Shown here in pieces: positions 36,342 through 44,893 of a DNA stretch of 64,000 bases; the first letter of the stretch is position 1; each line of letters opens with the position of its first letter. Source of the stretch: Eubacterium ruminantium (GTDB lineage Bacteria > Bacillota > Clostridia > Lachnospirales > Lachnospiraceae); contig NZ_FUXA01000006.1 in the NCBI RefSeq assembly GCF_900167085.1, positions 186,001 to 250,000 on the forward strand. The letters run 5' to 3'. The notes under the pieces were generated by a model that was not told the origin of the DNA, did not search any database, and saw nothing but the letters and a program-made list of their open reading frames with translations. The position numbers and the translations under genes were made by a program.

Positions 36342-36998
36342 TTAGTCATCCTTCAATTTGTATCCCATGTTATATACTGTGACGAGTGAATTTTTAAGTC
36401 CTGCTTTTTTTCTGAGTCTTTGGACATGAATATCAACAGTCCTTGTTTCATAATCAGATTCACCGCCCCAGACTTCTTCATATATCCTATCTCGATATAT
36501 TGTTATATTCTTGTTGCGAACGAATAAAACCAGCATCTCAAATTCCTTAGGAGTAAGTTTTATGGTTTCATCATTCTTTTTAACTTCCATACTTTCGGTA
36601 TTGATACTGAGATCATGAAAGCTAAGAATTTTTTCGGTTTTATCAAATCTTCTTAAAACGATATTTACTCTTGCAAGCAGTTCCGATATTTCAAAAGGTT
36701 TGATCATATAATCTTCTGCACCAGAGGTAAGTCCTTTTATTCTGTCATCAAGAGCAGATTTTGCTGTTATAAATATTACCGGTATATTAAGCGGCTTGAT
36801 GTAATCCATAACTTCAAAGCCATCTGCTCCGGGAAGCATTATATCAAGCAGTACTAAATCAAATCTTTCTTTGTCAACGATCTCTATTGCATCAACTCCG
36901 TTATAAACTGCTTTTACTTCATATCCTACTTTTCTGAGATTAAGTCTTATGAGATCTGAAATAGGTTTTTCGTCTTCAACAACAAGTATTTTTATCAT
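36342..36998 (-). CDS. OmpR/PhoB-family response regulator of the ABC/lipoprotein operon
   Basis: 218 residues; receiver with VEDE, phospho-acceptor Asp52 in LVLLDIMLPGADGFE and KPFEISELLARVN, then a winged helix with KLTPKEFEMLVLFV, VWGGESDYETRTVDIHVQRLRKKAG and VYNMGYKL. The ATG overlaps the preceding lipoprotein stop (ATGA). Members of this family bind direct repeats spaced by about one helical turn, and such repeats occur upstream of the first gene of the operon at 48571-48600. Confidence 0.94.
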   Translation of the reverse strand: MIKILVVEDEKPISDLIRLNLRKVGYEVKAVYNGVDAIEIVDKERFDLVLLDIMLPGADGFEVMDYIKPLNIPVIFITAKSALDDRIKGLTSGAEDYMIKPFEISELLARVNIVLRRFDKTEKILSFHDLSINTESMEVKKNDETIKLTPKEFEMLVLFVRNKNITIYRDRIYEEVWGGESDYETRTVDIHVQRLRKKAGLKNSLVTVYNMGYKLKDD

Positions 36999-38602
36999 TT
37001 ATATTTTGTTTCCCCTTCACCTTGTTGATTATTATTTTGAATTCCACCGAAGTATATTTCCATGCTTTCATTTCCATGGTAGAAGCCATCAGGATAATCA
37101 GTAAGATTATCTTCGATTTTTATTATACTTCCATCTATGGCATTTACAAGCACAAATGGTTTAATATATCTCTGATAGCTCTTTGAATCAAAAGGAGAAT
37201 TAGGTGCTAAAAACTTGCTGTAAAGTAAATAAGCAGGAACATATTTATATACACCCTTTTCATCTGATTTAATCGGAAAGCTTGTAAGTAATATATTTTC
37301 AAGGTTTATAACTGTAGCTTCTGAATTGGTTGGTATATTATATATAGATTCATCGTTATAATTATTCTGATATATATCCTTGAAATCATTAAAACTGATG
37401 ATCGAACTGACATCTTCTGATTTAATGAGTGTTGCCGGATTAGTAATGCTGCAACCTACTACACCATTATCTGTCACATAAACCGAAATATATGATCTAG
37501 GATCTGCACAATCGAGTTTTTCGGTATAAGCCGGCATGATAAGGTCGTAGGAACCAAATATTTTTGAAGTTTCACCTGTAATACTGAATACAAATGCATA
37601 TCCTTCAAAATCAGATATTCTTGTAAACTCAAGATTCTCATCGTAAACTTCCAGTGCTTTGAAGACATCACGGTCTACACCCTTATAATATAAAATATTA
37701 TAATACTGGCCGTTATACATATAATCCGAAAATCCAAGCTGATTTACGAATTCTTTAGCCTTCTCAAGAAGAACGTCCTGTTTGCTGTTCGCTTTATTCT
37801 CAATGTTTTTAGGCCATCCGAGAGATGAATCAAAAGGATACTGTTCAAAATATCTGACTTTATTAGCTTCTGCTATTTGATCATCATTATAAGAACCCTT
37901 AAAACTATTTGAATCATCCGAATTAAACATAGACAATGAATCGCTTCTGAATAAAGATATTATTCTACCGTCAAATGCAAATGTTGTCGGGAGCTGTGTC
38001 ATCTCATCAAAGTTTCTATTGCCGAGACACATATAATATTCTGTTCCGTTTATGTTTCCGATGTATCCACCATAAGAATAATCATTATCTACATTTTCGG
38101 GAGCATTTTCCATCTCGTCTTTTAATGTATTTATATTCTTATTGAGTTTTTCTATATTATCCTTATTACCCGGCATGAACTGATTATAAATATTTAAGCA
38201 GTCTTCATTTAACTTTATCTTGTCTTCGTAATATCTTTTTGTTTTGGCATTTGCATCATAAACAATAGGTTCTGAGTCAAATACTTTATCACAAAGATTC
38301 TTTATATAGTCTTTATTCATTTCCTCAAATTTAACTGTTGAAATGGTCTGCTTTTCATCGTCAGCATTTTCATAATCAACTCTGACGATTACATTTGTAA
38401 TCTTACTATCACTTAATGTATATTTTTCTGACCAATGAACCGGTTCATTTGAATCATTGGTTTCAACAGTCGCAGCTTCGGATGAAATATTTGTATCATT
38501 ATCAATATCATAATCATCTATTGTTTTTGATTTTTTTCCGCATGATGCGAATGATAATAATGATACAGCTGCCATAGTTACAAGCATTCTTCTTTTTTTC
38601 AT
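36995..38602 (-). CDS. Lipoprotein of a three-paralogue family (copy A)
   Basis: 535 residues with a lipoprotein signal peptide (lipidated Cys21 in SFASCGKK). The mature N-terminus TIDDYDID matches copies B and C (TIEDYNVD, NISEYNED). Shared blocks include NDYSYGGYIGNINGTEYYMC with LGNRNFDE, and a C-terminal PAYLLYSK ... VNAIDGSIIKI ... DYPDG module resembling the way PepSY/YycI-type domains end. I do not recognise the family beyond that. AAGGAG before the ATG; stop overlaps the regulator start, tying it to the two-component system. Confidence 0.85.
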   Translation of the reverse strand: MKKRRMLVTMAAVSLLSFASCGKKSKTIDDYDIDNDTNISSEAATVETNDSNEPVHWSEKYTLSDSKITNVIVRVDYENADDEKQTISTVKFEEMNKDYIKNLCDKVFDSEPIVYDANAKTKRYYEDKIKLNEDCLNIYNQFMPGNKDNIEKLNKNINTLKDEMENAPENVDNDYSYGGYIGNINGTEYYMCLGNRNFDEMTQLPTTFAFDGRIISLFRSDSLSMFNSDDSNSFKGSYNDDQIAEANKVRYFEQYPFDSSLGWPKNIENKANSKQDVLLEKAKEFVNQLGFSDYMYNGQYYNILYYKGVDRDVFKALEVYDENLEFTRISDFEGYAFVFSITGETSKIFGSYDLIMPAYTEKLDCADPRSYISVYVTDNGVVGCSITNPATLIKSEDVSSIISFNDFKDIYQNNYNDESIYNIPTNSEATVINLENILLTSFPIKSDEKGVYKYVPAYLLYSKFLAPNSPFDSKSYQRYIKPFVLVNAIDGSIIKIEDNLTDYPDGFYHGNESMEIYFGGIQNNNQQGEGETKYK

Positions 38603-38636
38603 ATACCTTCTCCTTAATACCTCTTAATGAAGTTAA

Positions 38637-40412
38637 TTAATCCTCTTTATTAAACATTTCCCACTGAAGTTTAGATAAACTTTCATACCCTTTATTTCCA
38701 TTCGAAGCTCCCATAGGATAATTTTCCAATTGTTCGCTTACATTTATATAACTTCCATCTAATGCGTTGATTATTAACGTTGGATAGAAATAGTTTTTGT
38801 TAATTGCTAATCCGCCTATATTTATATCTATATCATGATAGACAACATAACACGGAATATAACTATATTCTGATGGGTCATCTTTTGAACGAATCGGGAA
38901 ATAAGCGAATTGCATTCTATCAATTTCCACAATATCGCGATCATTTCCGTTAGTATTCCATACAGATTTGTCATTTACGCTATTTTTTACAATGTCTTTA
39001 ACATCTTCATAGTCTAATAATTGTTTGACCCCTTCACTTTTCTTATGTGTAATTGGATTTAAAATCTGGCATCCGAGTATTTCATCACCCTTTATAAATA
39101 CATCTATATTATTATCAAAATGATATGTATCACCGGATTCAGCGAAAGCATCAAAATTATAAGTTTCTGAAATAGAACAATATTTACTTGATTCTGCTTT
39201 GATCTTATATGATATTTTTATACCACCGGTTTCATCATATAATTTCATATCAAATGGCTGAAATTTATAATCTCTTGAAAGAAATAGTGCAGCTGACATT
39301 GGTGTTGACCAACAAATAGGTTCAATTGATTCTACATAACAATCAGTATAACCAAGTTTTCCTATAAACTCTTCCGCAAGTTTCATCTCTTTATCATAAT
39401 CATTTAAATTACTGTCATCAGGAATTACAGTATGATCGCTAATACTTAATCCCGTATAACCAATAGAATAATGAGAAAAATTGTTAATGCAATTGAATTT
39501 AATGTCAAACTTTTCTATATCGTCTACTTTGAGATTAATATCTTCATGTGCATCGTTTAAAAAAATGTTCTGATTCATGTTGTCATCACTTAAAGCAACA
39601 CCTGTCAAATCATAATTCAAGTCTTTTTTCATGATAGTTATAACGCGGTTATTAATCTGATATGATCTCGGTGAATTTACATATTCATCAAGATTTCTGT
39701 TGCCAAAATACAGATAGTAATCTTCATTATTGATCTTACCTAAATATCCCTCATATGAATAATCATTTTCTATTGTTTCAGGAGCTTTTTCATATGATGA
39801 TTTTAAATCTGATATTTTATTTACGATTGCATCTTTACTTGCTTTATCAAGAGATTCCTGAAATGTATATTCATCATTCAAACTAATTAATTTATTTGGA
39901 AAATAATACATTATCTTTCTGGTATCAGAAGCTTTATCATAATAATTCAGAATACTTTCATATGTATCAATCTTTTCCTGTAAAGCTTTTTTAGTCGGAT
40001 TCTTATGATCATATACTTCTACTTTGCTCTGATCAAAGATGCTGTCACATATTTTTTTATGATATTCGTTTGTAAATTCCGGTACATCAAAGATATCTAC
40101 TGTAATAGGAGTTTTATCAAATCTATTATATCCACAGTCAATTTTTACTGTATCAAATCCATCATTACCACCGTTTAGAGTTTCTTTCCATGTTTCATCA
40201 TAACTCATTTCCGCAGGATAATAATCATCCATGTCTGAAGTATCACCCGGATATTCTGTATCTTGCTCCGTATTATCCATAGATTGATTTTCACCGTCAT
40301 TTGTACTATCGACATTATAATCTTCAATAGTACCTGCTTGTTTTTTACCGCAGGAACATAAGGATAAAGCTAAGATTAACCCTGCTGCACATAATAAATT
40401 ATTTTTCTTCAT
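38637..40412 (-). CDS. Lipoprotein of a three-paralogue family (copy B)
   Basis: 591 residues, lipobox SLCSC with Cys21, then an acidic Asp/Asn/Thr-rich linker to about residue 75. Paralogous blocks: ENDYSYEGYLGKINNEDYYL with FGNRNLDEYVNSPRSYQINN, NRVITIMKKDL, a central GYTDCYVE region, and a C-terminal IPCYVVYHD ... INALDGSYINVSEQL ... YPMGASNGNKGY. It is closer to copy C than to copy A over the middle block. Its first 14 bases overlap the copy C gene. Role unknown. Confidence 0.85.
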   Translation of the reverse strand: MKKNNLLCAAGLILALSLCSCGKKQAGTIEDYNVDSTNDGENQSMDNTEQDTEYPGDTSDMDDYYPAEMSYDETWKETLNGGNDGFDTVKIDCGYNRFDKTPITVDIFDVPEFTNEYHKKICDSIFDQSKVEVYDHKNPTKKALQEKIDTYESILNYYDKASDTRKIMYYFPNKLISLNDEYTFQESLDKASKDAIVNKISDLKSSYEKAPETIENDYSYEGYLGKINNEDYYLYFGNRNLDEYVNSPRSYQINNRVITIMKKDLNYDLTGVALSDDNMNQNIFLNDAHEDINLKVDDIEKFDIKFNCINNFSHYSIGYTGLSISDHTVIPDDSNLNDYDKEMKLAEEFIGKLGYTDCYVESIEPICWSTPMSAALFLSRDYKFQPFDMKLYDETGGIKISYKIKAESSKYCSISETYNFDAFAESGDTYHFDNNIDVFIKGDEILGCQILNPITHKKSEGVKQLLDYEDVKDIVKNSVNDKSVWNTNGNDRDIVEIDRMQFAYFPIRSKDDPSEYSYIPCYVVYHDIDINIGGLAINKNYFYPTLIINALDGSYINVSEQLENYPMGASNGNKGYESLSKLQWEMFNKED

Positions 40413-42042
40413 ATTCTTTAAACCTTTCCCATTTATAATCTTTTAAGTTACCATATCCAATATTTCCGTTATTTGCGCCTTTGGGATAATCATCAAGAGT
40501 ATCTTTTATATTTACAATACTTCCATCAATTCCATTAATCACCAGACAAGGAGTTACACTAACTTCGTCTACCACATATAAATCTTTATCAAGCGTAACA
40601 TTAGGATTATATTCGCCTGTTTTTTTATAAATGATATAACAAGGGATTAACTTGTATTCATCATTATTTGTATCTGACTCAAAAGGAAAATATGTTAATT
40701 TTACTGAATCAATATCGAATGAAGATAAATTATAACTTGTTATATTCCATGAATTTTTGTTATTAACACTGTTTTCGGTAATCTCCTGAATATCTTTTGC
40801 AGATATAAGACTTTTTACATTTTCTGTTTTAATAAGTTGTGCAGGATTATATATCTGACAACCTAAGATTTTATTATCATCATTTACAAAAACGTATATA
40901 TCACTATTCCTGTCAAAAACGTCTTTGTCCTCAGAATAATTATCTAAAGGAACATCATAATCATTAAATCTATCTGAATTATCAGAAATTAGTGAATATC
41001 TGAGTGCGTAGCCACCTTCTATTTCATAAGAGGTTGATGGACAAAACTTAAATCCTTGTGAATAAACATATGACAGATTAAGTTTATTGCCCCACTTAAG
41101 CCTATAGGTTTCTTTCTTTAATTGATAATCACCAAAGCCTATCTTTTTGACAAATTCATCTGCTGTATTTATACATTCATCTGATACATTCAAATCGGTA
41201 TTTTTATATTCGTATGAAATTACAGCATCAAAATTTGCTTCCAGGATATCATCCATATTTTTTTCGGTATTATTTAATCCTTGAATATCCTTTTTCATCA
41301 AGGTAATTACTCTGTTGTTTTTTTGTACAGAAATAGGTGAATTTAAATATTCATCATAATTTCTGTTTCCGAAATACATATAATATTCCTCACCATCTAT
41401 AAGTCCGGAATAACCATCATACGTAAAGTTATTATCTAACTTTTCGGGTGCTTTTTCTTTTTTTGACTCAAATTTTTCTATCCTTTTTAAAATCTCATTT
41501 TTATCAAAGGCATCAACTTTATCCTTAAGTTCAAAATCATAACCGTACCCTCTTGGTGATGCAGGATAAAAATTCTCAAATCCTGTTTCATTATAAGTTG
41601 GTTCTTTATATAAAGCATCCAGATCACTTATCTTTTCATCATATATCGATTTAGTAGGATTACTATAATCGTAAACATCAACAGTCTTCTCATCAAAAAT
41701 ATCTTCACATAATTCTTTTTTATATTCAGGATTAAATGCTTTATATTTCACCGAATATATATTTAAATCCGCAGGATCATATTCACTTATTGATGTGTTG
41801 ATCTTGATTGATGAAAAACCATCATTGCCACCTCGGAGATTTTCATTCCAAGATTCTGTTAAAACACTTCTTTCATTATCTGAATCGGAATTTCCGGAAT
41901 TTAACTCAGTACCTTTCCCCTGTTCATCTTCGTTATATTCTGAAATATTCTTCGACTTTTTCCTACAAGCTGTCATCGATAATGATATGATGACAACTGA
42001 CGAGAACAAAATGATTTTACCAACCTTCCTCTTTTTAATCAT
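40399..42042 (-). CDS. Lipoprotein of a three-paralogue family (copy C)
   Basis: 547 residues; lipobox SMTAC with Cys26. Blocks shared with copies A and B: NISEYNEDE after the lipobox, DNNFTYDGYSGLIDGEEYYM with FGNRNYDEYLNSPISVQKNN, NRVITLMKKDI, and the C-terminal IPCYIIYKK ... VINGIDGSIVNIKDTLDDYPKGANNGNIGY. The ATG at 42042 has AGGAG eight bases upstream; codons upstream of it include the Shine-Dalgarno. Directly follows the permease gene by 19 bases, so lipoproteins and permease are probably made together. Confidence 0.86.
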   Translation of the reverse strand: MIKKRKVGKIILFSSVVIISLSMTACRKKSKNISEYNEDEQGKGTELNSGNSDSDNERSVLTESWNENLRGGNDGFSSIKINTSISEYDPADLNIYSVKYKAFNPEYKKELCEDIFDEKTVDVYDYSNPTKSIYDEKISDLDALYKEPTYNETGFENFYPASPRGYGYDFELKDKVDAFDKNEILKRIEKFESKKEKAPEKLDNNFTYDGYSGLIDGEEYYMYFGNRNYDEYLNSPISVQKNNRVITLMKKDIQGLNNTEKNMDDILEANFDAVISYEYKNTDLNVSDECINTADEFVKKIGFGDYQLKKETYRLKWGNKLNLSYVYSQGFKFCPSTSYEIEGGYALRYSLISDNSDRFNDYDVPLDNYSEDKDVFDRNSDIYVFVNDDNKILGCQIYNPAQLIKTENVKSLISAKDIQEITENSVNNKNSWNITSYNLSSFDIDSVKLTYFPFESDTNNDEYKLIPCYIIYKKTGEYNPNVTLDKDLYVVDEVSVTPCLVINGIDGSIVNIKDTLDDYPKGANNGNIGYGNLKDYKWERFKEYEEK

Positions 42043-42061
42043 ATAAATCACTCCTATTAAA

Positions 42062-44890
42062 TTACTCTTCACCCATTTTAATCGCTTCAGTTATATTCAT
42101 GTCTTTAATGTATTTAATGATAATGGTCATACATAAAACTATGGCTATAGCTATAAAGATTCCTATTCTTATAATTCCTTTCTGTGAAACAAGTATCTCA
42201 AGCGGGATACTATGTTTCTCCGGAAGATATACACAGCTTATAAGGTCAATGAAACACTTCGATGTTAAAGCACCTACAATAAAACTTGAAATTACCGAGA
42301 AGAATGTACTAAAGAAATGTTCCTTGATAAGCATACGATTAATCCCCTTCATGCCAAGTCCCATTGCCCTGTATATACCAAAATACATTTGTCTCGAACG
42401 TATAGATGTAAGCCAGTAAATAAGAAATCCTATTACGCAGATGATCATCGATACGATAAAACTTATATTGAATAAACCATTTGTTATAAGGATAACAGCT
42501 GATGAGAAGAATTTTTCAATCTCTATGTCATAACTTGTTATTGATGATTTTTCGATATTATTATCGTTTAAAAACTGTTTTATATCATCTACACCTTTTC
42601 CTTCAGCAAGATCGATCCAGTATTCAGGAACGACATCACCATAATTAAGTGAAAGAAGTGTTTCATTTACAACACAAAGATATTTTTTCTTTTCTTCTAT
42701 CTTCTTATTATCTTTTTCGTAATAATATCCGTTATATCCCGGGAAATTGTCGACTATCGCCACAACATTTACATTGACAGTTGTTTGTGCTGATTTTGAA
42801 CTGTCATCATGTACAACCGGAGACTCAATATTAACTCTGAAAGTTGAATCTATATCAAGGTTATAATCTTCAGCAAAATCTCTTGAAATGATTGCACCCT
42901 GAGATACCTGCGAAAGAGCATTCAGATCATTAAACCAGTGTCTTTTATTTAAAGTTGTATCGAATTTGGCTGATTTACCAAACTGGTAACTGTTGATACT
43001 GTATAATTCTATTTTTTCAACATTACCCTTATCGGTAGAAGCCGATGCTCTGTCTGTTTTATAAACAGAAGCCATATTATCGGCGATTCCGTCATTTAAC
43101 ATTCCCTTGAGTTCATTAAATGTCGGACCTGATACAACCCAGCCACCATCTTCGCCTTTTTCGGTTACACTGTATACCGGTTCAAGTATGATCTCCGTTC
43201 CTATATCATTTGAAAGTCTTACTTTCTTATTGGTATTAACTGTTTCTGCAAGGTTTGCATTATAGATACCCATTGAAATAGTAAGTATAAGGAAAACAGA
43301 AATAACCCATGATTTCTTTCTTGTTCTGAGAACTTCCAAAAATGCTGCTAAAGTTCCAGGCTTCCATTTATTCTTCCTAAGCTTAAAGACCAAAAGAACT
43401 ATAAGTCTTGAAAGTCTTATCATCAAAAATGCTGCACCAAAAATGAATAATTCAGCATTGAAGAAAATAAACGGATCCATCATCTTGCCACTGAGAATAT
43501 CGGTGATCATAATACCTTTCTGCTTGATGTAGTTATATAAAAGGTAAATAGATATTCCGAGTAAAATGATATCCAAGAAATATTTCTCGATAAAATTTTT
43601 GCCTGTAATCTTATGATTACGTCCACGGTTTGATATGGTTGTATTTTTCGACATGATAATAACCGGAATAATAGATATTATCACTGATATCAAAATTGCA
43701 GCTGTAGCATAGACAGCAACCATCGGATTTAATGTATATGTCGGTGAATTCCTGAATTTAAAATCGAGGAAACTTACTGATGAAGCACCAAGCTTAGTCA
43801 GTCCGTATCCAAGAAGAACTCCAGGGATTAATGCTAATAAACCAACCAGAAATGACTGCAAAATGTACTGTTTTATAATCGTATATCTTGATATACCTCG
43901 GCTTCTCAGAACATTTATTTCAGTTTCTTCCGCTTCTATTATTCTGTCCGAAACCATATAAATGAATAAAAGGAGAAGGACAAAAAGCGGTATAAGAATT
44001 GAAATGATGATTATCTTTATATTTCTTTCAATATCTGAGTAATTTCTAAGCACTTCCAGGAATTTACATTTGAAAGATTTATCTTTTCTCTGAAACTGTT
44101 TAAGATAATCAACTACCACATAGATATTATCTTTAGTAATATATCTGTAATCATATAAAACATTGATCTCATATGCGACGCCGCTTACCTTATGCTCTGT
44201 CATCATCTTTTCGAAGGTATCATTTTTAACGAAAAGTGTATAAAGTCTTGTTCTCTGCTTTGTATACCAGAAATATTCATTCGGATCTTTTTCTTCTACA
44301 TAACCGACGATCTTAACTTTAACATCGTCATTTTTCTCATCGGAAAATGATGACAATGTAAGAACTTCACCGATTGTAAGATTCAGTTCATCCATAATAA
44401 CTTTTGACATATAAACCGGATAAGCTTCATTTTCTGTTACCGATTTATTAATATCTGTCTCGACATCATGGAAAACCATATGATCTTCGATATTCTCAAA
44501 AGTTCCTATCTCAATATTCTTTTCTTTTGAATCAAGATCCGCCTCAAATCTTCCTGCATTAAATTTATAGAAAAGCTGCTCAGCGATTATTGGAAGTTCA
44601 AGATATTCATTCCATTTATTTATGTATTTATGTACATGATTTTGGAATGCTTCATATGTTATATTCTGATTTTCATCACCTTTATAAGTATCCCATCTTG
44701 AAATAGTTGATGGGAAATTTGAATTTTCCTCTGAATAATCTTCGAATTTATATTCAATAACATTATCCAAAGCACCGCTTTCAAACATCGGAATAACAGA
44801 GAATACAGCAATAAGAATAACTATTCCGAAAAACAAGCAACCATTTAAAAGCTTTTTACTTCTTAATTTTTTACGTATTATCTGAAGCAT
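42062..44890 (-). CDS. Large FtsX/MacB-type ABC permease with two FtsX domains
   Basis: 942 residues with about ten membrane segments. After an N-terminal segment (about 17-35) comes a large extracytoplasmic domain, then a group of three (near 295-415), further segments (near 440, 480, 530), a second extracytoplasmic domain (about 550-795) and a final group of three (near 805, 860, 910). ETEINVLRSRGISRYTIIKQYILQSFLVGLLALIPG and the similar YFGIYRAMGLGMKGINRMLIKEHFF mark the two FtsX-type repeats. GGAGG in the preceding gene's end is the ribosome site. Permeases of this class often act as mechanotransmission devices rather than classical transporters. Confidence 0.9.
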   Translation of the reverse strand: MLQIIRKKLRSKKLLNGCLFFGIVILIAVFSVIPMFESGALDNVIEYKFEDYSEENSNFPSTISRWDTYKGDENQNITYEAFQNHVHKYINKWNEYLELPIIAEQLFYKFNAGRFEADLDSKEKNIEIGTFENIEDHMVFHDVETDINKSVTENEAYPVYMSKVIMDELNLTIGEVLTLSSFSDEKNDDVKVKIVGYVEEKDPNEYFWYTKQRTRLYTLFVKNDTFEKMMTEHKVSGVAYEINVLYDYRYITKDNIYVVVDYLKQFQRKDKSFKCKFLEVLRNYSDIERNIKIIIISILIPLFVLLLLFIYMVSDRIIEAEETEINVLRSRGISRYTIIKQYILQSFLVGLLALIPGVLLGYGLTKLGASSVSFLDFKFRNSPTYTLNPMVAVYATAAILISVIISIIPVIIMSKNTTISNRGRNHKITGKNFIEKYFLDIILLGISIYLLYNYIKQKGIMITDILSGKMMDPFIFFNAELFIFGAAFLMIRLSRLIVLLVFKLRKNKWKPGTLAAFLEVLRTRKKSWVISVFLILTISMGIYNANLAETVNTNKKVRLSNDIGTEIILEPVYSVTEKGEDGGWVVSGPTFNELKGMLNDGIADNMASVYKTDRASASTDKGNVEKIELYSINSYQFGKSAKFDTTLNKRHWFNDLNALSQVSQGAIISRDFAEDYNLDIDSTFRVNIESPVVHDDSSKSAQTTVNVNVVAIVDNFPGYNGYYYEKDNKKIEEKKKYLCVVNETLLSLNYGDVVPEYWIDLAEGKGVDDIKQFLNDNNIEKSSITSYDIEIEKFFSSAVILITNGLFNISFIVSMIICVIGFLIYWLTSIRSRQMYFGIYRAMGLGMKGINRMLIKEHFFSTFFSVISSFIVGALTSKCFIDLISCVYLPEKHSIPLEILVSQKGIIRIGIFIAIAIVLCMTIIIKYIKDMNITEAIKMGEE

Positions 44891-44893
44891 CGG

